Source: an uncultured Sphingomonadaceae bacterium (GTDB taxonomy: Bacteria; Pseudomonadota; Alphaproteobacteria; Sphingomonadales; Sphingomonadaceae). From it: a stretch of 64,000 nt of DNA. The stretch's first letter is position 1; each line of letters begins with the position of its first letter. The translations under genes were made by a program, and so were the position numbers. The stretch lies in the NCBI GenBank assembly GCA_947258815.1, contig CAMYJW010000030.1:620001-684000 (forward strand), written 5' to 3'. Positions 35,965 to 44,402 of the stretch are shown here, piece after piece. The notes beneath the pieces are model-generated. The model did not search any database, was not told the origin of the DNA, and saw nothing but the letters and a program-made list of their open reading frames with translations.

Positions 35965-36573
35965 TCAGCGCAGCTTGATATCGTCAAGGCCCTTGGAACC
36001 CGCGCGCGGGCGGCGCTTGAGTTCTGCCTCAGGCACCCCGGCGGCGATTTTTGCCAGCATGTCTTCGGGATCGAACTCGACACCGATCGGGTTTTCGGCA
36101 AATTCCTCGGAATAGAAAAATTCGGTCGATTCCTCGACACTGTCATAATTCTCGATCTGGAATTCAAGCTGATTGCCATCGGGATCGCAATAATACATCG
36201 ACGTTGTCGGCCCGTGATTGATAACGAACACTGGCTTGATCCCTTCATCGCGCAGCCGCACATATTGCGCCATCAGATCGCCCATCGAGGCAAACGTGAA
36301 GGCAACATGGTGCACCCCTGCCGCCGATTCGGGCTGTTCGCCAAGATCGGGCACATTGAGGATCGCAACACGGTGATGTTCTTCGTCATATGTCAGAAAG
36401 CAAAGCAGCTCGTTTTCAAAAACCGCGCGGCAGTTCAGAACGAACTTGTACCAGGAAACCAGCTTTTCGAATTGCGATGACCGCAAGACAACATGCGCAA
36501 GCTTGATGGGTTTCACCTCTGCCGGTGCCGTCGATTGCCCAACCGAGCCACTTTCCAGAACATCATCCGCCAC
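35965..36573 (-). CDS. Single-domain VOC protein, glyoxalase/extradiol dioxygenase-like
   Basis: 202 residues. The start is GTG at 36573: GGGAGG lies 8 bases upstream, while an ATG between them is out of frame. The metal ligands are visible in LAHVVLRS (His), GVHHVAFTF (His) and GNQLEFQI (Glu), the classic 2-His-1-carboxylate site of the vicinal oxygen chelate fold; a C-terminal tail of about 60 residues is rich in acidic residues. Small one-domain extradiol dioxygenases exist (for example the BphC2/3 type), so ring cleavage is possible; epimerase or glyoxalase activity is also possible. A GACCAGTTGGTC site lies 127 bases upstream. Confidence 0.8.
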   Translation of the reverse strand: MADDVLESGSVGQSTAPAEVKPIKLAHVVLRSSQFEKLVSWYKFVLNCRAVFENELLCFLTYDEEHHRVAILNVPDLGEQPESAAGVHHVAFTFASMGDLMAQYVRLRDEGIKPVFVINHGPTTSMYYCDPDGNQLEFQIENYDSVEESTEFFYSEEFAENPIGVEFDPEDMLAKIAAGVPEAELKRRPRAGSKGLDDIKLR

Positions 36574-36700
36574 GCCATCGTCCTCCCGATTATCGAACCT
36601 GCAAATTCTGAACACGCCAACCTGGAACGCACCCATCCAGCGACTCTTCACACTGGGCAACTCTGCGCACTGGCACGCCGCGCTCAGGATGCACCGATTA

Positions 36701-36712
36701 GACCAGTTGGTC
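36701..36712. promoter_or_regulatory. Operator palindrome GACCAGTTGGTC
   Basis: Perfect outer arms GACCA/TGGTC, 127 bases upstream of the VOC gene start (minus strand). Confidence 0.6.
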
Positions 36713-36844
36713 AATATCTCTCTCGCGAGCCGGAAAACCGGGCCAGGGAGATGACGAAAACCGGATTTCGTGGCGTGCTCCCCTGTGGCCCGTCCCGTCT
36801 CGCGAGCATGTGCCGCAAGCATCGATACGCTAACCATGTATAAC

Positions 36845-36868
36845 TTCCATATGGTCAGCCATATGATC
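36845..36868. promoter_or_regulatory. CCATATGG-type half-site cluster
   Basis: CCATATGGTCA and CCATATGATC follow one another within 24 bases. They share the central CCATATGG with the perfect operator at 30802. They may be low-affinity or decayed copies. Confidence 0.4.
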
Positions 36869-37011
36869 GCAGATTTGCGACGGACTTTCGCATTGTACGA
36901 CATATGGGAATTGTATTCATCGCATAATTTACAAGCGTTTATAATAGCTTATTGAACACCAGCCCTTCTTACAGACCGGCGCCAGAGCGCACCGAAAGCC
37001 AGAAAAATCCA

Positions 37012-37023
37012 GACCACTTGGTT
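37012..37023. promoter_or_regulatory. Operator-like GACCACTTGGTT
   Basis: Differs from the shared palindrome only at the last base; 311 bases upstream of the TonB receptor start. Confidence 0.45.
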
Positions 37024-37231
37024 TCACTGTGCGGCCATGCGCAGCAGCGTGAATTGAATGCCCCGAAGGCCCGAACCACCGCCCAGCCCACACAGAACCA
37101 CTTCGAGATAGTCTATATACCTTTGTTTTTACAATATTATATTTGTCCATCAAGCAGATTTCGCCACTCAGACAATCCCCAGGGCAGCCTACTTCTCACC
37201 ACTTCGCGAACAAGCGTCCAACTACGTTATT

Positions 37232-37243
37232 GACCATTTGGAC
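37232..37243. promoter_or_regulatory. Operator-like GACCATTTGGAC
   Basis: One mismatch to the shared palindrome, 91 bases upstream of the TonB receptor start codon and preceded by TT, as at other copies. Confidence 0.55.
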
Positions 37244-37334
37244 AGCCAGGAGTAGTGATTCGCAATCAGGGCGACCGGGAAAGCCGGCGCCCCAGTCCGC
37301 GCTGTGGCGGAATTTTCATGGGGAGGATGCCGCT

Positions 37335-39935
37335 ATGGCAAATCGTTTTTATCGCCTGCTTTCAAGCGCTTCAGTCGTCGCATCGCTGGCCGCGACCGGC
37401 GCCTTTTCGCCCGTCATGGCCCAAAGCGGCGCCGAAGCCGATTCCAGCAGCAGCTTTGGCGAGATTGTCGTTACCGCCACCAAACGTGAAGAGAAGCTTC
37501 AGGATGTTGGCCTGACGGTGAGCGCGATCGGCGGCGAAGCGCTGCAAAACCGCCGCATCGAAAACGTCGAAGACATCGCCAAAGCCGTGCCCGGCCTTGC
37601 CTATGCCCCCAGCGCCAACGCAACCCCCGTTTACACCATGCGCGGCGTCGGCTTTTATGAAACGTCGATCGGCGCTTATCCCAATGTCGCGACCTATATC
37701 GATCAGGCACCTTTGCCGCTTCCGGTGATGACCGCGCTGACCGCATTCGATCTTGAGCGTGTCGAAGTGCTCAAAGGCCCGCAAGGCACGCTGTTTGGCA
37801 ACAACGCGACCGGCGGCGCGATCAATTTCGTTGCCGCCAAGCCGACGGACACGTTCCATGCCGGCATCACCGTTGGATATGCCCGGTTCAACACGATTGA
37901 CGTTGCCGGGTTCGTTAGCGGGCCGATCAGCGATACGCTGAAAGCCCGTGTCGCGATCAAGGCGACGCGCGGCGATGAATGGCAGCAAAGCTATACCCGC
38001 GACGACAAGCTGGGCGAAGCAAACCGCATCGCCGGCCGCTTTCTGCTTGAATGGGAGCCAACCGAACGGCTGACCATGAACCTCAACGTCAACGCATGGC
38101 GCGATCGGTCCGAACCGCAGGCAGGCGCGGTCTATAACGATTTCGCCGATACCGTGACATACAAGCGCGACGCCGCCGGCAACTTCCTTCCCGGCGGCTC
38201 GATCCAGAACGCATTCATTCCCGACATCGGCGTGCTTACCGACGATGTCGACCTGTTCGGAACCCCGCGCGCAGCCGTGGTCAATGGCGTTCCGACAACG
38301 ATCGTGGGCAGTCCGTTTTCAACTTATCCCACCGCGCCCGCCAACCCGCGCGCGGCGGACTGGACGCCGGACAAGCGCCCCTATTCGAACAACCGCTTCT
38401 GGCAAGTCGCCCTGCGGACCGACTTCGACATTACCGATACGATTTCGCTTACCTCAATCACGGACTTTATCCGTTATCACCATCTCAACGGCACCGAAGC
38501 GGACGGCACGTTCTTCAATTCCATCGATCTGGTTCGCGACGCCGGCAAAATCGAAACGTTTGCGCAGGAAATCAGGTTTGCCAGCACAGATGCGGATGCA
38601 CCGCTGCGCTGGACACTTGGCGCGAACTATGAACGCACGTCGGCTGACGAAACCATCGACAACACCTATTACGATGCCTCAACGTCCCATGGTGGGCAAT
38701 TTCAGGGTTTCACCGCAAACACATATCCCAGCTTTCAGGACATGGAAAACTGGGCGGTGTTCGGCAATGTCGAATACCGGCTGAACGATCTGATCAACCT
38801 GCGCGCCGGCATCCGCTATACCGAGGCAGAGCGCAAAGCGGTTTTGTCGAACGAAAGCACGCCCGGCTATATCGAAACCAGCCCGGTCGATTTCGGGATC
38901 ACGCCGTTCTTCAACGGCACATGGGCGTTTCTTGGTTCTCCGGCGGGCGCGGGCGTGGCCACTTTGTGCCCCGGCGCCGTCGCCAATGGCCTGACACAGG
39001 ATACGTGGGTCTATGAACCCATCGCCGATGGCGAATCCTTCACACTCAACCCCGATACCTGTCAGGCGGAAACCTTCAGGGGCACGTTGAAGGAAAACAA
39101 CACCTCGTGGAGCCTGGGCATAGACATTACGCCCGCAGAGGATTTCCTGATCTACGCCAATGTCGCTCGCGGCTTCAAGGCAGGCAGTTATCCAAGCGTT
39201 TCGGCCGCCACGACATCGCAGTATGTGCCCGTGGTGCAGGAGAAAGTCACCAACTACGAGATCGGCTTCAAATCGACGTTCCGCGATCTGAACATGACCC
39301 TGAACGGCGCCGTGTTCTATAATGACTATCGCAACAAGCAGGTCCGCGCCAAAGTCGTTGATCGCATTTTCGGTTTCCTCGATGCATTGCAGAACGTTCC
39401 GAAATCGGAAATCAAGGGCGCGGAAATCGAACTGGCGGTGAGCCCGGTCGAAGGCCTGAACCTGAATTTCGCGGCCACGTATCTGGATACGAAGATCAAG
39501 TCTTTCATCGGGGCCAACCCCAACGAGTTTTCCGGTGCGTTCCTCAGCTTCGAAGCCATCCCGCTTGACTATGCAGGGGCGGAACTGCCCTTCGCGCCCG
39601 AATGGCAGGTATCGGCTTCGTTCGATTATACCGTGCCGGTTTCAGAGAGTTGGAGCGCCAGGCTGGGCGCCACGTTGAACGCGCAGACCAAGGCAATTTC
39701 CGGCCTTTATGGCGCAGACGATACGATCGCCCAGCATGTTTATCGGCTTAACGGCCGCGCGCTGCTCGATCTTTCCGCCGGACTGATTTCGGAAGATGGA
39801 TGGAAAGTCACCGTCTGGGGCAAGAACGTGACGAACAAGTATTACTGGACCAACGCCACCCTCTCCTTCGATACGAACGTGCGCTATGTCGGCCGTCCGG
39901 CGGAATATGGCGTCTCGGTCGGCTACGAGTTCTGA
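37335..39935 (+). CDS. TonB-dependent outer-membrane receptor
   Basis: 866 residues. ATG at 37335 follows GGGGAGG; a much longer frame upstream has no signal. The signal peptide ends near SPVMAQS, a FGEIVVTATKREEKLQDVGLTVSAIGG TonB-box/plug start follows, then LKGPQGTLFGNNATGGAINFV in the plug, and the barrel ends YGVSVGYEF. It is a paralogue-like relative of the receptor at 16424-19153 (for example shared KREE(N/K)LQDVGLT and NKYYWT segments). It is followed by SDR, FAHD and TetR genes on the same strand and preceded by several operator-like sites, so uptake and degradation appear co-regulated. Confidence 0.93.
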   Translation: MANRFYRLLSSASVVASLAATGAFSPVMAQSGAEADSSSSFGEIVVTATKREEKLQDVGLTVSAIGGEALQNRRIENVEDIAKAVPGLAYAPSANATPVYTMRGVGFYETSIGAYPNVATYIDQAPLPLPVMTALTAFDLERVEVLKGPQGTLFGNNATGGAINFVAAKPTDTFHAGITVGYARFNTIDVAGFVSGPISDTLKARVAIKATRGDEWQQSYTRDDKLGEANRIAGRFLLEWEPTERLTMNLNVNAWRDRSEPQAGAVYNDFADTVTYKRDAAGNFLPGGSIQNAFIPDIGVLTDDVDLFGTPRAAVVNGVPTTIVGSPFSTYPTAPANPRAADWTPDKRPYSNNRFWQVALRTDFDITDTISLTSITDFIRYHHLNGTEADGTFFNSIDLVRDAGKIETFAQEIRFASTDADAPLRWTLGANYERTSADETIDNTYYDASTSHGGQFQGFTANTYPSFQDMENWAVFGNVEYRLNDLINLRAGIRYTEAERKAVLSNESTPGYIETSPVDFGITPFFNGTWAFLGSPAGAGVATLCPGAVANGLTQDTWVYEPIADGESFTLNPDTCQAETFRGTLKENNTSWSLGIDITPAEDFLIYANVARGFKAGSYPSVSAATTSQYVPVVQEKVTNYEIGFKSTFRDLNMTLNGAVFYNDYRNKQVRAKVVDRIFGFLDALQNVPKSEIKGAEIELAVSPVEGLNLNFAATYLDTKIKSFIGANPNEFSGAFLSFEAIPLDYAGAELPFAPEWQVSASFDYTVPVSESWSARLGATLNAQTKAISGLYGADDTIAQHVYRLNGRALLDLSAGLISEDGWKVTVWGKNVTNKYYWTNATLSFDTNVRYVGRPAEYGVSVGYEF

Positions 39936-39971
39936 TCCGGCAGACCGGCGCGCGCACAACAAACATGCATT

Positions 39972-39983
39972 GACCATGCGGTC
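39972..39983. promoter_or_regulatory. Operator palindrome GACCATGCGGTC
   Basis: Palindromic arms GACC/GGTC with one central change, within TTGACC...GGTCA. It lies 62 bases upstream of the SDR start codon and downstream of the receptor stop. Confidence 0.55.
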
Positions 39984-40045
39984 AGCGCGATTTACGCCCG
40001 GCTTAACCGGCGCTCGCCGGGCGTGGACCACAGGGAGAACACTGA

Positions 40046-40852
40046 ATGACGCAGTTGGCAGGCAAGGTTGCGCTGGTAACGGGCGCAGGATCAGGCATTG
40101 GCCGGGCTTCCGCAGTGGCGCTTGCCGCGAAAGGCGCGAAAGTCGGCATTGGCGATATCAATGATGAAACCGCGGCACAAACGGTTGACCTGATCGAGGC
40201 GGCGGGTGGCAGCGCCTTTACGGTCAACATCGATATCTGCAGCGAAGATGCGATCCGCTCGGCGATAGAAGGCGTTACGCGCGATCATGCCCGGCTCGAT
40301 ATTCTGCATAACAACGCCGCCTACGCCCCGCCCGAAGTGCTCGCCAATGATCTTGATATCCTGCAGATTCCAACCGAGGACTGGGATGGCGTGATGCAAG
40401 GAACGCTGCGCGGCACCATGCTGTGCTGCCGTTATGGTGTGCTGGAAATGCTCAAGACCGGCGGCGGATCGATCATCAACACCTCATCGATGTATGGCCT
40501 TTCCGCATTTAACCAGATGCCCGCCTATTGCGTGTCCAAGGCCGGGATAAATATGCTGACCGAACATGTCGCGGCGGTGTTCGGGCGCAAAGGCATCCGG
40601 TGCAACGCGGTTGCGCCGTCAATGATCGCCACGCCGATGCTGGAAGCCGCCATCCCGGCGGAATTTATCGCAATCAACGCCGATTCAACAGCCGTGGGAT
40701 ACCTGGGAGAACCTGAAGACGTGGCGCAGGCGGTGGTCTGGCTCGCTTCGGATGAAGCGCGCTACATCACCGGACAGGTCATCCGGGTTGATGGCGGGAC
40801 GACAGCGCACCTGCCCACTTATGCAGACGCCAACCGCTTTTTCGGAACTTAG
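40046..40852 (+). CDS. Short-chain dehydrogenase/reductase
   Basis: 268 residues with TGAGSGIGRA cofactor motif, NNAA in the structural position, SSMYGLSAFNQMPAYCVSK containing catalytic Ser and YxxxK, and a typical C-terminal VIRVDGGTTAHLP. GGGAG precedes the ATG. It probably oxidises a dihydrodiol or alcohol with NAD(P). An operator-like palindrome in its own upstream region indicates an additional promoter besides read-through from the receptor gene. It is followed 76 bases later by the FAHD-family hydrolase. Confidence 0.9.
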   Translation: MTQLAGKVALVTGAGSGIGRASAVALAAKGAKVGIGDINDETAAQTVDLIEAAGGSAFTVNIDICSEDAIRSAIEGVTRDHARLDILHNNAAYAPPEVLANDLDILQIPTEDWDGVMQGTLRGTMLCCRYGVLEMLKTGGGSIINTSSMYGLSAFNQMPAYCVSKAGINMLTEHVAAVFGRKGIRCNAVAPSMIATPMLEAAIPAEFIAINADSTAVGYLGEPEDVAQAVVWLASDEARYITGQVIRVDGGTTAHLPTYADANRFFGT

Positions 40853-40928
40853 CGGCGGCCGATCGACAAACCGCTCGCCCGCATTACACTGCATATGGGC
40901 GCGCCAGCCCGCCTGAGGATTCCCACAC

Positions 40929-41786
40929 ATGAAAATCGCACGTTTCGAAAACAACAGGGCAGACCGGATCGGGATTGTCGTTGATGACAGGATCGTTCCG
41001 CTTCACGATCTGGGCATCGACATAGGCGATATCATCAGCCTGATCGAAGCGGGCCCCGAAATGTTGCAGCGCATCCGCGATGCTTTGCACGCCAACGCCG
41101 CAGATGCGGGGATCCCGCTAACGTCGGTCCGCCTGCTGGCGCCGCTCAGGCCGCGAAAATTCCTCGCGCTCGGCATGAATTACCAGCGCCACGCCGATGA
41201 GGCGCGCAGGCTGGGCATCGACGTTCCCGAAAACCAGCTCTGGTTCAACAAGCAGACAACCTGCGTCTCCGGCCCGTTCGATCCGATCGAACCGGGCGTC
41301 ACCGAAAAGCTGGACTATGAGGCCGAACTGGGGGTCGTCATCGGAAAGGCGGCGAAATCCGTCAGCGCCGAAAATGCGTTTGCGCACATTTTTGGCTATC
41401 TCGTCGTGAACGACGTCTCGGCGCGCGACTGGCAGTTTCACACCCCCACGATGACGATGGGCAAATCGTTCGACACGCACGGACCGATCGGCCCTTGGAT
41501 CGTTACCGCCGATGAAATTGCCGATCCCCAGGCGCTTGGCGTTCGCTGTTTCGTCAATAGCGAAAAACGGCAGGACAGCAACACCGCCGATTTCATTCAT
41601 GGCATCGCGGCGCAGATCGAATACCTGTCAACCGCGTTCACGCTTGAACCGGGCGATATCCTTTCCACCGGAACACCGGAAGGCGTCGGCGTGGCGATGC
41701 AGCCTCCCCGTTTCCTGCAGCCCGGAGACATTGTGCGCTGCGAAGTTGACGGGATCGGCGCAATCGAAAATGCCGTCGCGCCATAG
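40929..41786 (+). CDS. Fumarylacetoacetate hydrolase family protein
   Basis: 285 residues. The metal site is clear in DYEAELGVVIG (Glu-x-Glu), VVNDVSARDWQ (Asp) and MGKSFDTHGPIGPW (Lys). The family hydrolyses C-C bonds in ring-cleavage products (2-hydroxy-2,4-dienoates, acylpyruvates) or decarboxylates oxo acids. In context with the VOC dioxygenase-like gene and flavin hydroxylase on the other side of the regulatory region, it is a good candidate for the hydrolytic step of a second aromatic pathway. The sequence alone does not tell hydrolase from hydratase or decarboxylase. Confidence 0.9.
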   Translation: MKIARFENNRADRIGIVVDDRIVPLHDLGIDIGDIISLIEAGPEMLQRIRDALHANAADAGIPLTSVRLLAPLRPRKFLALGMNYQRHADEARRLGIDVPENQLWFNKQTTCVSGPFDPIEPGVTEKLDYEAELGVVIGKAAKSVSAENAFAHIFGYLVVNDVSARDWQFHTPTMTMGKSFDTHGPIGPWIVTADEIADPQALGVRCFVNSEKRQDSNTADFIHGIAAQIEYLSTAFTLEPGDILSTGTPEGVGVAMQPPRFLQPGDIVRCEVDGIGAIENAVAP

Positions 41787-41921
41787 CATTGCGCCAGCCA
41801 ATTCCGGCCTGCCAATTCCGGCAAGCCATGCGTGTATCGGCTGGCAATCCGGCCAATCGCGACGGAATCGCCGCGTGGAAAGTGATGGACACCATACCTT
41901 CGAACGGGTTAGCTTTTAGGG

Positions 41922-42770
41922 ATGCCTTCACAGAAACTTTCGCAGACATCGGGTAAATCAGGCGCCAGTATATCCAGCGCAGGTAAATCCGCCCCCAAGG
42001 CATCCGCCGCAAAGAAGGGCGCTCCAGACAAATCGGGCAAAGCGAAGCCCGATAAGGCAAAATCGGGCCGCACAGGCCGCCGTGCCGTTCGGCTTGATGA
42101 CAATCAGGACACGGTACCGATCCGTTCGCTGCCCGGCACAAAAAGCGGCAAACCAAGGGGCGGCAGCAAGCGCAGCAGCGAAGTGCGCGGTCGCATTCTC
42201 AACGCAGCGCTCGAATGTTTTGCCGCGTTCGGATTTGAAGGAACGTCAACGCGCGCCGTCGCCGAACGAGCCGACGTGACGCACACGCTGGTGCTCTATC
42301 ATTTTCACTCGAAGGATCAGCTCTGGATCGCCACGGTTGACGCCGCGCTGGCCGATTACACCACGGCGATGAGCAGGCACCTCGATGCGGCGCAGAACGG
42401 CTCGGCTGCGGAGTCGCTGCGCTGCTTTATCGAACAGTTTACCAGGATGTCGGCCACGAAACCGCAGGTTCACCGCATTCTGACGATGGAAAGCACGCAA
42501 GGCACCGCCCGGCTCAACTGGGTTGTCGATAATTATCTGCGCGATCACTTTGAGAAAATCACCGGACTGATCCGCGATGGTCAGCGCGAAGGCGCGGTGC
42601 GGCAGTGCGATCCCGCCCGGCTCTATTACATGATCATCGGCGCCAGCGGCACGCCGTTCACTTTGCCGACGGAATACAAGGCGCTAACCGGGCGCGATGT
42701 GTTCTCTCAAGCCGAAGTGCTGCGCAACATCGCGTTCCTTTATGAGCTGGTGTTCATCGACACGCCGTAA
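41922..42770 (+). CDS. TetR/AcrR-family regulator with a Lys-rich N-terminal tail
   Basis: 282 residues. The first about 85 residues are rich in Lys, Ser, Gly and Ala (histone-like), without recognisable fold, and precede the DNA-binding domain GFEGTSTRAVAERADVTHTLVLYHFHSKDQLW, where the helix-turn-helix is clear. The ligand domain follows. No strong ribosome site precedes the ATG and no internal Met precedes the domain, so the tail appears genuine, though an internal GTG start is not excluded. The gene sits at the end of the receptor-SDR-FAHD run, the region with most palindromes. It is the best candidate for the regulator binding GACCAnnTGGTC, by inference only. Confidence 0.85.
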   Translation: MPSQKLSQTSGKSGASISSAGKSAPKASAAKKGAPDKSGKAKPDKAKSGRTGRRAVRLDDNQDTVPIRSLPGTKSGKPRGGSKRSSEVRGRILNAALECFAAFGFEGTSTRAVAERADVTHTLVLYHFHSKDQLWIATVDAALADYTTAMSRHLDAAQNGSAAESLRCFIEQFTRMSATKPQVHRILTMESTQGTARLNWVVDNYLRDHFEKITGLIRDGQREGAVRQCDPARLYYMIIGASGTPFTLPTEYKALTGRDVFSQAEVLRNIAFLYELVFIDTP

Positions 42771-42869
42771 CCGCGCGCGCGGTTTGGCTCTGCCCCCGGA
42801 CAACGGACGTCAGTTGCAAGCCACCAGCAATAAGGCGCGACACGGGGTTCCCCCGATCAATCTGTCCGA

Positions 42870-44030
42870 TCAGAGCGGACAGGTTGGCTCCAGCCCAAAA
42901 ATCAGGCGCCCATGGTTTTCGGCCGCGGTATCGAGATCGAGGAATCCGTGGACACGCAACATGCTTATGTCGCGGTAGAAGCGCTGTAACGGAACAGTGC
43001 CGCGAAAAGCGCCGCCCCCGCCGCCCAGCATGAATTTCTGGATACCGGCGTGGCAATAATCAGTGATCATCGCCACGCGAGCGCGAATCTCCGCTCTCCT
43101 GGCCAGCGGGCGTAAATCGTCTGGCCGTGCAGTGCTCAGGAAACCGGCATAGTCGTGCATCAGCGTCTCTGCGATCGCAGCGCCTGCCTGCCCCTCGCCC
43201 ACACGAACCTGCGCCAGCTGCTTGTCGGGCACGCCGCCCGGGTTCCGCGCGTTATAGCGCGCAGTGGTATGCTCCATGAATGCATCTGCCGCGCCGCGAT
43301 AGGCTCCCACGGTAACCGGAACGGTTTCGCCCAGCACAAATGGCAACAGCGGAAGGGAATACTGCGGGTTGGCATGCAGCTTGCCTCCCGGTGCATTGCC
43401 ATCCAGCAAATCCTGAACCGCAACAGTGTGATATGCCGGAACGAATACTTCCTCCATTCCCATGTCCCCGCTTGACGTGCCGCGCATACCGGCAACATCC
43501 CAGTTGTCGATCACGTCGACATCCTTGCGGGGCGCAAGAAATGCCAACGCGCCACGCACTTCACCGTCAACCATCACCAGACCACTGCCCATGAACCAGT
43601 TCGCGTGCGCACTTCCGGAATTCCACTGGCTGGTGCCGCTGACGATATATCCACCCTCGACAGGCGTCAGCCGGAAGCTCGGCGCAACCGTGCCCGCCAT
43701 AAGAACATAGGGCTTTTCGGCGAAGACCTCCTGCTGTGACTCTTGCGGAAACAGCGAATGAATAAAATTGTGCCCCAGATAGAAGGATATGACCCAGGCG
43801 GTGGAGGGGCACTGCTTGCCAAATTCATAGACAATCGCCGCCATCGTTGCATAGTCCAGCTCATGCCCGCCAAGTTCCTTCGGAACCATAACCTGCAGCA
43901 GATCTGCATCGCAGCAGGCCCGCACAACCTCATCGTCAAGCTTGCGGTTCGCTTCGGTGTTGTGCGCCTCGCGCCCCGCCAGTTCCGCAATATCCCGAGC
44001 ACGCGCAACGAGATCGTCCTTCAGCGCCAT
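42870..44030 (-). CDS. Acyl-CoA dehydrogenase-fold flavin-dependent monooxygenase (HsaA/DszC/HpaB-like)
   Basis: 386 residues. It has the acyl-CoA dehydrogenase fold but lacks the GTSEIQ-type C-terminus; segments such as QCPSTAWVISFYLGHNFIHSLFP and IVSGTSQWNSGSAHANWFMG are typical of the oxygenase component of two-component flavin monooxygenases like HsaA, which hydroxylates a phenolic steroid intermediate. It needs reduced flavin from a separate reductase, not encoded nearby. ATG at 44030 is chosen, with GGAG 8 bases before; ATG at 44057 is an alternative. It is convergent with the TetR gene and separate from other operons. Confidence 0.85.
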   Translation of the reverse strand: MALKDDLVARARDIAELAGREAHNTEANRKLDDEVVRACCDADLLQVMVPKELGGHELDYATMAAIVYEFGKQCPSTAWVISFYLGHNFIHSLFPQESQQEVFAEKPYVLMAGTVAPSFRLTPVEGGYIVSGTSQWNSGSAHANWFMGSGLVMVDGEVRGALAFLAPRKDVDVIDNWDVAGMRGTSSGDMGMEEVFVPAYHTVAVQDLLDGNAPGGKLHANPQYSLPLLPFVLGETVPVTVGAYRGAADAFMEHTTARYNARNPGGVPDKQLAQVRVGEGQAGAAIAETLMHDYAGFLSTARPDDLRPLARRAEIRARVAMITDYCHAGIQKFMLGGGGGAFRGTVPLQRFYRDISMLRVHGFLDLDTAAENHGRLIFGLEPTCPL

Positions 44031-44187
44031 TCCAGTCTCCAATGTCCCGTCGGTCATAAATGCGAACCATCCCGCATCACGCCTTTTCCTGACCATAAGG
44101 TAAACTGGGAAATGCAGAACCGCAAAACAATTTGCGATCCGAACCCGTTAAAGCGATGTCCGGTCAACCGGGATCGGATGCCACGAC

Positions 44188-44303
44188 AAGCCCGCGCGGC
44201 GCATGAGCGCAGCTTTTCCGGTCGCGTCAGCTTGAACGGAAAACGCCCAAAGCCCGCGTGGCGCATGAGCGTTACTTTTCCGGTCGCCTAAGCCTGAACG
44301 CAA
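44188..44303. repeat. Two imperfect 55-base direct repeats
   Basis: Copies at 44188-44242 and 44249-44303 share most positions, including GGCGCATGAGCG and TTTTCCGGTCGC, with a handful of substitutions. A third, partial echo may precede them (CCGGTCAACCGG). No coding sense is apparent. Confidence 0.7.
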
Positions 44304-44349
44304 ATCGCTCTGATCGCGCAACGCACATCCTGCCCGAAAGCGGGAGAAG

Positions 44350-44391
44350 CTGCGAAGGTGCAAGGGCGGAGCAGCCCTCGCACCTTCGCAG
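44350..44391 (-). terminator. Long hairpin downstream of the metal-type TonB receptor
   Basis: The 18-base arms CTGCGAAGGTGCAAGGGC and its complement (one G-U type mismatch) enclose a 6-base loop. It begins 12 bases after the receptor stop codon on the minus strand. There is no T-run, so it may be a Rho-dependent or processing element and not a classical terminator. Confidence 0.5.
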
Positions 44392-44402
44392 TTCCTGCGA
44401 TG

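Larger units (their letters stand above)
36574..37334. other. Long divergent regulatory region
   Basis: This 761-base stretch between the minus-strand VOC operon and the plus-strand TonB receptor gene contains no credible gene. It holds at least three separate copies or relatives of the GACCAnnTGGTC palindrome (36701, 37012, 37232) plus a cluster of CCATATGG-like pieces at 36845-36868. It is AT-rich for this window. Confidence 0.7.
44031..44402. other. Intergenic region with direct repeats and a long hairpin
   Basis: This 372-base stretch has no credible gene. It contains a 55-base element repeated directly with 61-base period (44188-44242 and 44249-44303) and an 18-bp-stem hairpin at 44350-44391. 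Confidence 0.65.

Noticed and set aside
41797..41822. Short direct repeat GCCAATTCCGGC twice, before the TetR gene
   Set aside because: Only 12 bases with a 14-base period and no dyad related to the other operators; could be chance or a slipped duplication.
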